Assembly: GCA_965153455.1 (NCBI GenBank)
Contig: OZ234493.1
Location: 3,348,001 to 3,412,000 of the forward strand
DNA: 64,000 bases
Direction of reading: 5' to 3'
DNA from: Sphagnum compactum
Taxonomy: Eukaryota > Bryophyta > Sphagnopsida > Sphagnales
The position numbers were made by a program, and so were the translations under genes. This document shows positions 34,669 through 46,565 of the stretch, piece after piece (position 1 is the first letter of the stretch; each line of letters starts with the position of its first letter). The notes beneath the pieces were generated by a model. That model made no database searches. It saw only the letters and a program-made list of their open reading frames with translations, and was not told where the DNA came from.

Positions 34669-35506
34669 CTAAAAAATTACAAATGGCAGAAACAAGAATT
34701 GCAGAGATTCCAGTGTTCTGAGGGAATATAATTCAAAGGGAAAATTCACCGAAGTTCTACTGCAATACAAGAAACAAAGAGATTCAGTTACAGAGAAGTC
34801 TCATCTGTTCTCCCTCAGATGATGAAGTCTCACAGATAAAATAGAACGTAGGAGGAACGTGGAAGAACCAGGAATTAGCATATACGCCATAGAGAATTCC
34901 TAACGATGCAACTTTATCTCACCTGAACAATTCTGTTTGAAGGCGACTAGAGCAATTCGGAACAAACTATTCAACCCAGAATCAACGAGCTTGAATTAGA
35001 ACGTCGTGCCGCCGGCTTCAACCCAAGTCTTGAACCTGCTTGAACTCAAAACTTTTAAGAATTTTGATGTAAGAGGACAACAGATATGTTCTAGAGAGCG
35101 ACTGAGTTCGAAAGCATGGAGCTTTAGGCAAAGATAATGACAAACATATAGGCGATCTGTTACGAAGTCTTGGGAAATATAATAAGAGAATTTAAACTGA
35201 GTTCGAAGAAGTTAGGTGACTTCATGATCTTTTCCGAGTCACTTCTTATGTCATTAGTCGGCCCCGACACTCAAAGAGATCACACGCTGCAAGCATTGTC
35301 TACAATTCGAGGACCCTTCGAGATCTGAATTTTCAATTGTGTTTATCCTGATGAAAATATGACAAGAAGACTCCACACAACGGATTATACGACCACAATT
35401 CCAGTACAAATTCCAACAGCCAGCTTCGATCGCAATCCACCCCCAGTTCATGACTCCCTAATTTCTCCGCAAATCTAGACTTGCGACAGCAGCTTTGATT
35501 CAACGT
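34669..35506. other. no gene recognised
   Basis: Between two minus-strand coding-like pieces. No repeat or RNA gene was recognised. Confidence 0.35.
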
Positions 35507-35747
35507 TTAGTGTCGGGGTCCAAGTCGGTCCACGGCCATTTCTAATTTACTGAATAACCTGTCGGTCCACCCGGCCGATAGATGATTATGGCCAGTGACG
35601 GAATCGCAAGCTTCTACAGCTTCCTTGACTGCCACACCATCGGACATTGAAGAGAAAATAGCCTTGGTTTCAAAACCATTTTGGTACCCATTTGAATGAA
35701 GGCTCTTTTTGGATGACATGTGATTATCCAGTCTCTGTGATATCATC
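35507..35747 (-). CDS. possible exon, function unknown
   Basis: A 79-codon open stretch begins directly after a good 3' splice site (TTTTTTGTTTTTTGAAC..CCTGCAG on the minus strand) with ATGATATCACAGAG and ends in TAA. It reads SSKKSLHSNGYQNGFETK, then EAVEACDSVTGHNHLSAGW and DRLFSKLEMAVDRLGPRH. Composition is protein-like, but I recognise no family. It could be a terminal exon whose other exons lie upstream, or chance. Confidence 0.3.
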
Positions 35748-35859
35748 TGCAGGTTTTTTGTTTTTTATTTTGTTTTACCCCTCCAATTTCATGTTGTAAA
35801 AAATTTGGGAAATTTTCCCGAAATTTTGAAAAATTAGTCAAAGTTGCACTACAAAAAAA

Positions 35860-36185
35860 ATTCCAAAAAATTCCCAAATTTTTCCAAGAAAAACAGCTGA
35901 TCATAATTCATGTGTAGCATATATTAGGCAGTATATATTAGATGATATTAGGCAGCTCTTATACTTGTGTAGAACTTTGAGAACATTCCAGATATGAAAA
36001 AATGAATAGATTATAAGGGTGCAATAATAAATGCTGGAAATCAGCAGACTTTTTTATAAGATTGGATTTATGGAAAATCATAAACCCAGGCCAAATAAGG
36101 GCCTATATCTGCTGCCCAATATATGTGATAGCTACACATGAATCGTGATCAGCCTTTTTTTGGGACAAAAAAATTGGGAAGATTT
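35860..36185. repeat. foldback (MITE-like), about 0.3 kb
   Basis: CAGCTGATCATAATTCATGT with GTAGC near 35893 pairs with CTACACATGAATCGTGATCA near 36131. The flanks are CCAAATTTTTCC-type and TTGGGACAAAAAAATTGGG-type A/T stretches in inverse orientation. No target duplication was identified. Confidence 0.65.
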
Positions 36186-37453
36186 TGGATTTTTTTTTGG
36201 GTCATGTACACAATGGCTTGCATGCCTCAGAGCTTTTGGTACACGTTCATACACCATCTGAACTGTGTCCTTTTTGCAGGTGTGATTAGATCTTCTTGAT
36301 CACAGCCATACTTCACCTTGTAAACTTACTTTCACATCAAGTGATTAAATTTTGTTCTTCTTCACACGAGATCCAGTGTCAATTAGGCTCTCACCCCATA
36401 GACTTAATTCTCACCATTGAGTGTGTTCTCGTTCACACCTACTACAACGCAACTACACCCTGTAGACTAACTTTTACCTCATTTTGTTCCTGTTCACACG
36501 AGATCCATAATCCACTTGGCTGTCGCACCACTGTCATATTTGAGTGAATAAATTTGTCGGGCCCTGCCCCAACAGGGACAGGGACTATTGCATTGGATCC
36601 AACTTTTGGAAGTTTTACCTTATTAGAACCAGTTTCACATTAGGTGAACTGGTTTCTTTGGTGAAAGTGTTTAGACTGTTTAGATCGGAATGGATTTTTT
36701 TGGTGTTCAGAGTGTGGACATAGTAGGTAGATGTAGAACATCTTATCTATTGGTAGGGCCAGAGTGTTTGTGATGCCTTGTTCTTATTCACAAGAGTACC
36801 CTGATTGGTATTCAGATTGTCATTTTTTTGGTGTGAGAACCGGATCTAACCCATACCCTTTCCAAATGGCAAGAACTAGAACATACAAAACTGGTGAAAT
36901 GATATAGAATGAAAACTTTGATACTTTGTCCTGGTCCTCATATATAATTTTAAAAAGAAAACCAGTAGGTTTTTCAAACCCTTATGAATACCAGATTTGG
37001 TAGTTTAAAAAAAGTGAGAATTACCCAATGACAGGATATTGTGACTCATACCATAATACTTAGGATGGTTCGGCATTGAGGTGCCTAATATTGATTTATT
37101 ATTGTTCAACATTAAAAATGAAAATGAAAGTTAGATATTGTACTAAATAATGAAACTACTGTGCTTGAGAGTTTCATGTAGGTTTTTTGCATGGCAAGCA
37201 CATGTTTTTTTAGAATTTTTGGCAATTCCAAAAAATAATTAATTGGTGCCTAACAAACTTAAGTACTAGGTTAATAATTAGTTAGCAACACTCCCAAAGT
37301 TCAATTTTTTTTCTTTTTTGATAGGCATCTTGGATTGGCCCATAAAAAAATTAAAAAAATCTTTGGATAATCCCAAAATAGATATGTTGTAACTTCCTCC
37401 TTCAGGTTGGTTATATAGGTTACAAAAATAGAACTTAATGCAAAGAATTGGGA
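36186..37453. other. no gene recognised
   Basis: A degenerate repeat of TTCACACGAGATCC words occurs at 36361-36510. The rest is unassigned. Confidence 0.4.
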
Positions 37454-37458
37454 CAAAG

Positions 37459-38308
37459 TGTCGCAACCCCACTTTGAGGCATGTGTGAGGATGAGACTCA
37501 CACTCATGAAAGTGGGAACTTGGAGTCCTCCGGGACTCTCGAAAACTCAGAGCTTGATTGCAGGGCTCAAAACACCTCGCATTGAGGTGTTCTTTATACA
37601 GTTGGAAAGGTCTTGAAGTGTAGATGTCGAAAATGGCCTTGCATGAGTCATTCCAACATTTGAATCACAAGTTATGGTCGAAAGAAGGGCCGGAAGTCAA
37701 ACTGGCAGTTTGACTCCCGATCACTAAAAGTCGAGAATCGACCCGATCCCGATGCGTGCAGGTGGAGTGCGACACACCGTTGGAAAGCTCTTGAGGAGAG
37801 CTACAAGATTGTTTCAAACCTCATCCCAAGATTGCTCCACACTTCATCCCAACCGGAGGTTTGAGCTGGGAGTTAGGAGCTTTCAAAGTCCCGGGAGTCC
37901 AAACCGGGACAGTTTTGGGACTCCTCCTTGGGAGTCTCGGGACAAAAAGCCATTCGGATGTGCGTGCCGTGGGCGAACGCAGAGAATACTATATGGGGGA
38001 AGGTGGTGGCTTCCCCCGAGTCCGGGCCGTGGTGAGTCTTGTGAGTCCAGAGTTGCCCGTGGCTTGTCCTAGCACCAAGGTTGATCTAGAAAGTGAACTA
38101 ACCAACTTGTTGGTTGGTTTTGATGCAGGTTCGAGTAAGTAAGTAAGTAAGCTTGTCACTCTTCCTAGTCCCATCCCGAGGCTTCAACACGCCCCTCTAC
38201 CCCTTTTAGTGCTGAAGGCTGGGAGCGTGCCCCGAGTCCCTCCCCTTTTCCGTAACTTGAGCAAGTTAGCCCCACCTTAGGACTAACCAGGGACTTGGGA
38301 GCGCGTCA
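37459..38308 (+). repeat. 5' LTR
   Basis: 850 bp, TGTCGCAACC...GCGCGTCA. It contains palindromes such as GGGAGTCCAAACCGGGAC and the AAGTAAGTAAGTAAGC run. It carries two copies of the CAAGATTG-containing 23-bp unit that the 3' LTR has three times. Confidence 0.95.
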
Positions 38309-38310
38309 CT

Positions 38311-38322
38311 TGGTATCAGAGC
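38311..38322 (+). other. primer-binding site (initiator tRNA-Met)
   Basis: TGGTATCAGAGC follows the 5' LTR by 2 nt and matches the 3' end of plant initiator Met-tRNA in complement. Confidence 0.93.
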
Positions 38323-38358
38323 TTAAAGTGAGCTCGATTCACTTCTTGGGAGTTTCGG

Positions 38359-39300
38359 ATGGCACCCAAGAAGAACCGTAAGCAAGCTCAAGAAGCTATG
38401 TTGGAAGAACCCATCGAAGACCTAATAGTTCCGCCAGAGTCAATTGGGGAGGAGGAACCAAGAACCCGAGAGGACCAAGATGAGCCCGAAAGTGAAGAAG
38501 AGCAACGGAGCTCGGTCCTATTCATCCCGGAACAATTGGAGGTCCTCCTCAAAATGAATAGGCCCAACTTCGGTGAGTTGGTGGCAGCCCTCAAAACGAG
38601 GACCTCCAAAAATGAAAGGTTTCAACCGGCCAAGTCCGGGAACTTCGATGGTGCCCGTGACCGAAAGGTTGTGGATGCTTGGCTTGCCGAGATGGATGAT
38701 TATATACATGCCGCCAAGGTTGGACGGCATTCGGCCGTGGAGCTTGCCCAATCCTACTTGAAAGGGTATGCCGCCACATGGTGGAGGACAATGTGACAAG
38801 AGGAAGGGAAGAACCATGGCTACACTTGGGAATTCTTTAAGGAACGCATCGAATCAGAATTTGTTCCAAGGAATTCCGACTACATCTCAAGGTGCAAACT
38901 CCGCGACCTTGTGAATGCCACAAATGGCAACTTGCGGCAATATGGGAGGGCTTATTCGGAACTCATGCTCGAGATCCGGCACATGCATGAGCTGGATCGT
39001 GTGTGCCAATTTGTGATGGGGCTTCCAACTTGGGCCAAGCGTAAGCTAAAGGAAAATTGGCCCTCCTCACTATCTGAAGCCATCATGAAAGTGGAAGGCT
39101 TCTCGGATGTGAGGCGGGGTGAAAAATCCAGGTTCAAGAAGGACAACAAGTTCCTTCACAAGAAGCCAAGGCATGAGGGAGAATGGAACCGAGGGCAAGG
39201 AAGCCCAACGAAGGATAAGCCCAAACAATTCCAAGGCGCGGGGTTCAAACCCAAGGGGAACTTTGTGAAGAAGGGGTTCATTTCAAAGCGAGCCAACTAA
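38359..39300 (+). pseudogene. gag (capsid) part of the chromovirus
   Basis: Starts at ATG 38359 (MAPKKNRKQAQEAMLEE). Retrotransposon gag features follow: FDGARDRKVVDAWLAEMDDY, AAT(W)WWRTM and FVMGLPTWAKRKL. A TGA at 38794-38796 interrupts WWRTM/QEE, where CGA (Arg) is expected. The frame then continues to a TAA at 39298-39300, where it must shift to meet the zinc knuckle. The protein would bind element RNA and form the particle. Confidence 0.92.
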
Positions 39301-39314
39301 AGGGAGATTTTGGG

Positions 39315-40410
39315 GTGAAACCCAAAGGAGCTTGTTTCAATTGCAACGAAGTGGGACATTACTCCAAAGATTGTCCCAAGTCCAAAATGGGGAATGGGGG
39401 CTTTAAAGTAATTGCCCTCAATGCCAACCTAGCCCAACTTGAATGCAATCGACTTATCTTCTTAAAGGGGAATATTGGTAAGCGGGATGTGTTATGTATT
39501 TTGGACACAGGGGCTTCTCACAACTTCATAACCCGGGAAAGTGCCGAAAGGATGGAGCTCCACTTGGAGGAGCTCAAGGCACCCATTGAGGTGCACTTCG
39601 CGGATGGGGTTCCCCATCCCACAACGTTACAAGCAAAGGAAGTGCCTTTCTAACTAGGAAATTGGAGAGGAAAGGTGGACTTGTTAGTTTCCACCTTGGG
39701 TGGAATGGATTGCATTTTGGGAATGGAGTTCATCACCCAAAATAACGTGCTCATAGAAGGGCACAATAGGCTAGTTAAAATACCATCTAAAAGTGGGATT
39801 GTGCGGGTGAAGGCACACGAATTGCCTTGTGCGGGTGGACCAACCATCCACTTTATGTTAAAAAAATCCTGGGAAAGAGAATGTGTGGGAACCTATGGCA
39901 TGATGTGTGTTATGCAGGTGTTGGACGAGTATGAGCCCAAGGAAGCCACCGAGTTGGTGACTTCCTCCAAGTGCATAAAGAGAGGTTTGGAAGAGTTTCC
40001 GGATGTGATGCCCGAAGAGTTGCCCAAAGACCTGCCCCCGAGAAGACGAGTTGATCATGCGATCGAGGTGATGCCGGGAGTGGCACCTCCCACCAAGGCC
40101 CCATATCGAATGAGCCATGAAGAGTTGAAAGAGCTTAAGGTTCAACTTGAAGAACTCCTCGCAAAAGGTTATATCAAACCAAGTAAATCACCATATGGGG
40201 CACCCGTCCTTTTTGTTCACAAGAAGGATGGGATGTTGAGGATGTGTGTGGATTATAGAGCCCTCAACAAGGCAACGGTGAAGAACCGGTATCCTTTACC
40301 TCGAATCGATGATCTATTTGATCGTCTCTCGGGAGTTAAGGTGTTTAGTAGGATTGACCTACGTTCGGGGTATTACCAAATTCGGATTGCGGAAGGGGAC
40401 GAAGAAAAGA
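39315..40410 (+). pseudogene. zinc knuckle, protease and N-terminal reverse transcriptase
   Basis: CFNCNEVGHYSKDCP is the CCHC knuckle. CILDTGASHNFI is the aspartic protease site. A TAA at 39651-39653 falls where CAA is likely. The frame then continues through [20 protein letters not shown] and [42 protein letters not shown] and [15 protein letters not shown] of reverse transcriptase, with the first catalytic Asp in [10 protein letters not shown]. The reading ends at about 40410, where a deletion begins. Confidence 0.92.
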
Positions 40411-40960
40411 CTACATGTTTGTGGTCGTCTACATAGACGACATTTTGATCTATAGTGGCTCCTTGGAGGAGCATGAGGAGCACCTTCGCAAGGTTTTCCA
40501 AAGGCTAAGGGAAAACAAGTTGTATGCCAAGCTTGAGAAGTGCGAATTCGGGGTGGCGGAAGTGGACTTCCTTGGACATAAGATAACTCAAGAAGGTTTG
40601 AAGATGGATGATCACAAAGTCAAGGCAATTTTGGATTGGGAACCGCCTAAGTTGGTTCTGGCCTTGAGATCCTTCTTAGGATTGGCATCCTACTATCGTA
40701 AGTTCATCAAGAACTTTGCGAAGATAGCCGCACCTTTGACAAACCTCTCAAAGAAGTATGCCATCACTTATGAATGGGAAGAAGCATGCAACAAAGCCTT
40801 TGAGACCTTGAAGGGCATTTTGGTGAAGGCGCCGGTGTTAAAGTTGCCCAACTTTGACAAAGATTTTGAAATCCATTCCGATGCTTCCGACTTTGCAATT
40901 GGAGGAGTCCTAGTGCAAGAAGGAAGACCGGTGGCATTTGAAAGCAAGAAAATTGAGTGA
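40411..40960 (+). pseudogene. reverse transcriptase core and start of RNase H
   Basis: Starts abruptly at [15 protein letters not shown], the YIDD catalytic motif. The segment expected between the previous block and this one (around FGLTNAPATF, roughly 40 residues) is missing, so about 0.1 kb was deleted at about 40410. KLEKCEFGVAEVDFLGH, FLGLASYYRKFI and the RNase H start (FEIHSDASDFAIGGVLVQEG) follow. A frameshift near 40957 leads into the next piece. Confidence 0.92.
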
Positions 40961-42251
40961 GACGGAGCGAAGGTGGCCAACACACAAGAAGGAAATGTGG
41001 GCGGTCATACATTGTCTCAAGACTTGGGGCCATTATATAGGCTCCAAGGATGTGGTGAATTGGACCGACAATGTGACCTTGAAGTACTTTGCCACTCAAC
41101 CCAAGTTGTCATCAAAACAAGTGAGATGGCAAGACACATTGGCATTGTTCAATGTGGACATTCGGCACAAACCCGGGAAGGAGAACATAGTGTCTGATGC
41201 ATTGAGCCGAAAACACCAACTTAGAGTGGTGTATGTGGGAGAGACGGAACTTCAAAGAGAAGTTCGACTAGCAAGCTACCGGGATGCATTTGCCAAAGAG
41301 GTGAAGCAAAACATTCAAAATGGAACCAAGTCCCACTTCCATTTGCGAAATGGATTATTGTGGTACAAACAAAACCGATTCTATGTGTCGGAAGGGAAGA
41401 TGAGGGACACCATCTTGAAGGAATGTCATGATGGACCGCTTGCGAGCCATGGTGGTGCAAAACGCACCACAACATTCCTAAAGAAGTCCTACTATTGGCT
41501 TAACTTGAAGGATAGTGCGGAGGAGTATGTGAAGACTTGTTTAACTTGCCAACAAAATCGAACCCTCAACAAGAAGCAAACGGGTTTGTTGCAACCTTTG
41601 CCAATTCCCGAAGGGCCGTGGGAAAGTGTGTCCATGGATTTCATAGTAAGCTTGCCCCCATCAAAGGGATTTGATGTCATCATGGTGGTGGTGGATCGAT
41701 TTAGCAAGATGGCACATTTCATTCCCACAAAAGATGAGGCCATGGCCCAAGAGATAGGTAGGTTGTTCTTCACATATGTCTTCAAGCACCATGGCCTCCC
41801 AAAGGACATAGTTTCGGATCAAGACCCGAAGTTCACAAGCAAGTTTTGGCGAGCCTTGTGGAAGCGTATGGGGTCGGAACTCAAGATGAGCACTTCGTTC
41901 CGCCCCCAAACTAATGGACAAACCGAAAGGGTCAACTTGGTGATCCAACAATTCTTAAGGAATTATGTGGCGGCGGACCAACAAGATTGGGTGGACCATT
42001 TGGAGTTAGCCGAGTTTTGTTACAACAACTCGGAACATTCCACAACTGAGTCCACCCCATTCCAAATGGTGACGGGCAAGTCACCAATTGTGCCCATGAC
42101 TTGGGCAGCACAAGGACAACCCCCAGGTGATGCAAGTGAGGAGGTGTCAATGGTCACACAACTTGATGAAGAAAGGCGGCGCTTGTGGGAGGTGGCCAAG
42201 GCCAATTTGGAAAAGGAGCACAAAAGGTACAAAGATTTTGCGGACAAGTCC
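40938..42251 (+). pseudogene. RNase H and integrase
   Basis: Begins in RNase H (LSETERRWPTHKKEMWAVIH). Integrase has the HHCC finger (HDGPLASHGGAK...CLTCQQNR), then the DDE core: MDFIVSLP (Asp), VSDQDPKFTSKFW (Asp) and TNGQTERVN (Glu). A TGA at 42252-42254 ends it after FADKS, where CGA (Arg) is expected. The reading resumes immediately. Confidence 0.94.
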
Positions 42252-42254
42252 TGA

Positions 42255-42716
42255 CGAAAGGTGAAGTTTCAAGAAGGGGACGAAGTGTGGTTGAACATCA
42301 AAAACTTTTAGTTGCTAGAAGGTTTAAGTCGTAAGTTCTTGGGCCCATATGTGGGCCCATTCAAAGTGTTGGAAAAGAAACTTTCCGACAGTTATAAGTT
42401 AGAACTACCGGAAAATCTTAGAGTTCATCCCACATTTCATGTTTCTTTTCTGAAGCCAGTCTCCCGCGATGCCTCAAGGCCTAATCGAGAGCAAAACTCA
42501 AGGCCCCCACCTGACTTGGTTCATAATGAACCAGAGTTTGAGGTGGAGGCCATGCTCAAGTTAAGGCAATTAAGAGGACGAGAACGAGAATACCTAGTTA
42601 AGTGGAAAGGATACCATGCAATAGAGGCTTTTTGGGTGACTGAATCCGATATGGAACATGCCCAAGAAGCCATAGAAGAATTTCACACTAGACCGGCAAA
42701 GAAAAGACGTAGATAG
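42255..42716 (+). pseudogene. integrase C-terminus and chromodomain
   Basis: After a TAG (42309-42311, expected CAG), the GPY/F module reads KFLGPYVGPFKVLEKK and VHPTFHVSFLKP. The chromodomain follows: EFEVEAMLKLRQLRG, EYLVKWKGY and EAFWVTESDMEHAQ. In chromoviruses this domain is thought to bind methylated histone H3 and steer integration into heterochromatin. It ends at a TAG after KKRRR. Confidence 0.93.
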
Positions 42717-43497
42717 TGATGAGGACATCACCTTTCTTTTAGTGGGCAGAGTGCCACATAAAATGTACCACATCAAGTTACAAGTGAAATAAAGGCAAAA
42801 ACTTCCAAAAAATTGTATCACGAGAATTTTGTATAAGTGCAAATAGGGTCGTCAAATGGCATTGGACAAATGGAACTATCTTGTGTAGGCCCAAATCAAA
42901 ATTGAACTCCTACTTTGGGGTTAATGAAACTTGGCTTCAAGAGAGGAGGCAAGCAAGGTGAGCTTGCGGGGACACGCACATGCCTTAAGTGCATCCCAAA
43001 GGGTTGGTTGGTAGTGGCGGCCAACGCGAGAAGTCATGACCCCGCTCGCGTACTTTAATAATGTAATTTGGGACTTGGGTTTTGGCAAGACCCAAATGTT
43101 GCTTCTCGTACCTTGATAAGCAAACCTTCTAATTAAGGCTTGGTTGTTGTGACCAAGGCGCGAGATTGGAAAAGGAGTCATGTCAAGTAGCTTAAGTCAA
43201 AAGTAGACTTGACTTGAGTTCCTCATGAAGAGAAGAATGAAAAAGTTCCTCGCAAATGAGGGGCTTCGTAAAATTAGGCTAGTTTAGTCCTCTTTTGACA
43301 AAGCATTGGAAGAGGGTTTTTCAGGAGACCTTCTTAGATTTGTCAAGAAAATGTTGGAAACTTGGGGACGCCTAAGTTAGCTTGAGACAAGATCCAAGCC
43401 ACAAAAGTCGGCAAAGATGGCCAAAGATCCAAAAAAAAGCAATTGCAATTGTGTGAGAAAATTCTAAGTGTCAATGAGGACATTGACCTTTTCTTCT
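42717..43497. other. chromovirus untranslated 3' internal region
   Basis: No coding; lies between the chromodomain end and the polypurine tract, a long 3' spacer of about 0.8 kb. Confidence 0.7.
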
Positions 43498-43509
43498 AGT
43501 GGGGGAGAG
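43498..43509 (+). other. polypurine tract
   Basis: AGTGGGGGAGAG directly abuts the 3' LTR and is mostly purine. Confidence 0.85.
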
Positions 43510-44378
43510 TGTCGCAACCCCACTTTGAGGCATGTGTGAAGATGAGACTCACACTCCCGAAAATGGGAACTGAAAGTCCTCCGAGACTCCCAAAAACTCA
43601 ATGCTTGATTGTAGGGGTCAAAACACCTTGCATTGAGGTGTTCTTTATATCGTTGGAAAGGTCTTGAAGTGTAGATGTCGAAAATGGCCTTGTATGAGCC
43701 ATTCCGACATCTAAATCACAAGTTATGGTCGAAAGAAGGGCCGGAAGTCAAACTGGCAGTTTGACTCCCAACCACTAAAAGTCGGGAATCGACCCGATCC
43801 CGATGCGTGCAGGTGGAATGCGACACACCGTTAGAAAGCTCTTGAGGAGAGCTACAAGATTGCTTCAGTCCTCATCCCAAGATTGCTTCAGTCCTCATCC
43901 CAAGATTGCTTCAGACCTCATCCCAATCGGAGGTTTGAGCTGGGAGTTAGGAGCTTTCAAAGTCCCGGGAGTCCAAACCGGGACAGTTTTGGGACTCCTC
44001 CTTGGGAGTCTCGGGACAAAAAGCCATTTGGATGCGGGTGCCGTGGGCGAACGCAGAAAATACTATATGGGGGAAGGTGGTGGCTTCCCCCGAGTCCGGG
44101 CCGTGGTGAGTCTTGTGAGTCAAGAATTGCCTGTGGCTTGTCCTAGCACCAAGGTTGATCTAGAAAGTGAACTAACCAACTTGTTGGTTGGTTTTGATGC
44201 AGGTTCGAGTAAGTAAGTAAGCTTGTCACTCTTCATAGTCCCATCCCGAGGCTTTAGCACGCCCCTCTACCCCTTTTAGTGCCGAAGGCTGGGAGGGTGC
44301 CCCGAGTCCCTCCCCTTTTCCGCAACTTGAGCAAGTTAGCCCCACCTTGGGACTAACTAGGGACGTGAGAGCGCGTCA
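43510..44378 (+). repeat. 3' LTR
   Basis: 869 bp, TG...CA, slightly longer than the 5' LTR. It has three copies of a 23-bp unit (GATTGCTTCAGTCCTCATCC at 43858, 43881 and 43904) where the 5' LTR has two. Confidence 0.95.
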
Positions 44379-44383
44379 CAAAG

Positions 44384-46123
44384 TAAAGAGCTATTGGGAA
44401 CATGTTGGGAATTTGATGAGAATAAAGTGAAAATTCATGAGACCACATTGAGAGCAAAAAATCCCACCCCCAACCCCGTGCCAACAACATTTTTTTCCTA
44501 GCTAACTGTAGGTAGTTGGTTAATTGTTTTTCAAAATGGCTGAAAATATGCATTTCTTTTGTTTATCTAGTAACCATATTTCAACAATTATTTTTTGAAA
44601 ATCGCTAGATTTCTATATTGGATTCTAGCATGTAGCCAAATATGTAAAGGATTCTTAAATTTTTTAATTATTTTCTTACCTAATCTATAGCCAAATGTGG
44701 CTAAATCTTCTGGTGGATGATCACCAATTTGAATACATCACGAAATTCAAATAAAAAACCCTCCTAGGAAACATCTCAAGAGATGTACTGTAATCATCAT
44801 ACTAATTCAATATCCTTTACCTTAAGGTGCACAGGCCATTGTGATTTTGCAACATGCTACTGCATTTGGGAGGCGTTCCTCATCTCTGTCAGTGCGCCTC
44901 CATGTTTACCTGATTTGTGACAAATTACTTGTTTTTAGTTTACGGTCTTCTATTTTATTAGTGTACTAGTGGTGTCTTCATTGTTATGGTCTTTCATGAC
45001 ATGTGTTCTTGGGCTTTTATTTGCCTTGGTACTTCTTCTGGATGGATTCCCATCCCTGCCTTTTGTATATACAAGTGTTTTCTTTCTTTTCCTTACCTGC
45101 AATACTAACCAGTCATTGCTCAACAATGTTCCAAGGAAGATCATCAGCCAAAAGTAACCCAGGAGAAAAGTAACCAATTCGTTAACCGCATTTGGAGGCC
45201 AGTTTCTAATGAGTCACTGAAGAAAGTTTGGAAATCCCCGCCATTTGCCAGGCTTTAGGGTTTAGTTAAGTAGTATGTGCAGATTTCATCCTCAGTGTTC
45301 CTGTCCAAAAGTTAATGCAAGCCCATGTGAGTTTATTGAACTCAACCCAAACACAAAACAAATGATTGAAAGAAAAAGCGAAGTCCAGAAGGAAACCAGA
45401 TGTTCTACTTGGTTTAGGATTGAGGATGTATCCTAAACCCTAAACGCAGGCAATACTTGACAGACTGGTAATAGCCTGATCACACTCTAAGTGATATTGG
45501 CACCATTGTTTTATTTAGGAATTTTTGTTTCGAGGCAAACTGGATCTACTTTGGTCCCCTGAGGACCAATTTAGCTGAGAAAACTAGTTTCGTCCCCGGA
45601 CAACCGATTTAGCGGAGATTTTTTAAAACTTTTTTCCTGCTGTACTGTTTTGAGATCTTGACTTCTCATTTCATCCCCAGTTTGGCTTACTTCTCACATC
45701 ATTCTAGTAGAAGTTAAAATGTCATTCTGATTAAAATTGAACAAAATGGACAGTATATCATGGTTTCCACATGGGGGCATCTGAGTACTCTTCAGATTTG
45801 AATGTCAAGAATTCCTGACTTATAGCCTAGTATTCCACAGTCATAAAATTGCCAAAGTTGTTCCAACAGATAGGAGGACTTTTATTAGTACTTAAATTTG
45901 ACCTGCGCCCCAACCACGATTCCAGTATTGGCCATGGATGGGAGTAGTTGATGCATACCTTGGACTACCTGGATGGCTATTTCTTCATGTCAAGACTCAT
46001 TGCTTCTGGCTTCCTCACTTGGAAATGTAGACAACCAAAGGTGGATCATGGTGCATTGGCCTCATGTATGCAACCTCAAATCTTTAGAAAAGCCTGGCAT
46101 GTGAAGGAGCTCAATATTGGTTA
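44384..46123. other. no gene recognised
   Basis: Ordinary-looking unique DNA. A single CCTAAACCCTAAACG near 45432 resembles telomere repeat but is only two units. Confidence 0.4.
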
Positions 46124-46125
46124 TA

Positions 46126-46565
46126 CAGTAAACTCTCTTTAAATTAATATCCTTGAGACCGGTCGGAAGATATTAGTTTATGGAGGATATTAGTTTACAC
46201 AAATTATATGGGGGGTAACAAAAATTATTCCGGAACCTGTCAGAGCAGCATGGAAGGTCATGGAGGTTAGTAGAAGATCATGCATCATTGGGGAAGGTAA
46301 CGGACTTTCTGTGAACTACGCGAACCTTGTCCGTCATTCTACCAGCTCTGTATTTTCAAAGGTGTTTCCTCTGATTTCATCGCTTTTTTGGTGCCATATG
46401 TATGATGTATTAGTTTATAAAATGCTATGGGATCGAAAAAAATATTGAATATCAGTTTATGGAGAATTATTAGATTAAGTATGAGGCCCGCCACGGGCCT
46501 GTGCCCGCATATTAATTTAGAGAGAACATTAATTTACACAGTATTAGTTTAGAGAGAGTTTAGTG
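46126..46565. mobile_element. Emigrant-like (pogo/Tc1-mariner) MITE, 440 bp
   Basis: The left end CAGTAAACTCTC and the inverse of the right end CACTAAACTCTC match, continuing with (T/C)TTAAA/TCTAAA(T/C)TAATA. Both ends are flanked by TA (46124-46125 and 46566-46567), the Tc1/mariner duplication. The plant Emigrant TIR (CAGTAAAACCTCTATAAATT) is very similar. The interior repeats ATTAGTTTA words. There is no coding sequence. Confidence 0.85.

Larger units (their letters stand above)
37459..44378 (+). mobile_element. full-length Ty3/gypsy chromovirus, inactive
   Basis: Two LTRs in direct orientation (37459-38308 and 43510-44378) begin TG and end CA and are flanked by the 5-bp duplication caaag (37454-37458 and 44379-44383). 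A primer-binding site complementary to initiator tRNA-Met, and a polypurine tract, lie inside. The coding order is gag, protease, reverse transcriptase, RNase H, integrase, chromodomain, which is the Ty3/gypsy order, and the C-terminal chromodomain marks a chromovirus. Four premature stops, a frameshift and a deletion in the reverse transcriptase make it non-autonomous. The LTRs differ by only a few percent by eye, so insertion was fairly recent. Confidence 0.96.

Noticed and set aside
35254-35451. 65-codon minus-strand frame as a gene
   Set aside because: No domain, no good start context, Cys/Trp-rich chance translation; more likely 3' UTR or non-coding.
29461-37453. tRNA or rRNA genes
   Set aside because: No region here, or elsewhere in the window, showed the A/B-box plus cloverleaf pattern or rRNA blocks by eye; a tRNAscan-type run would settle it.
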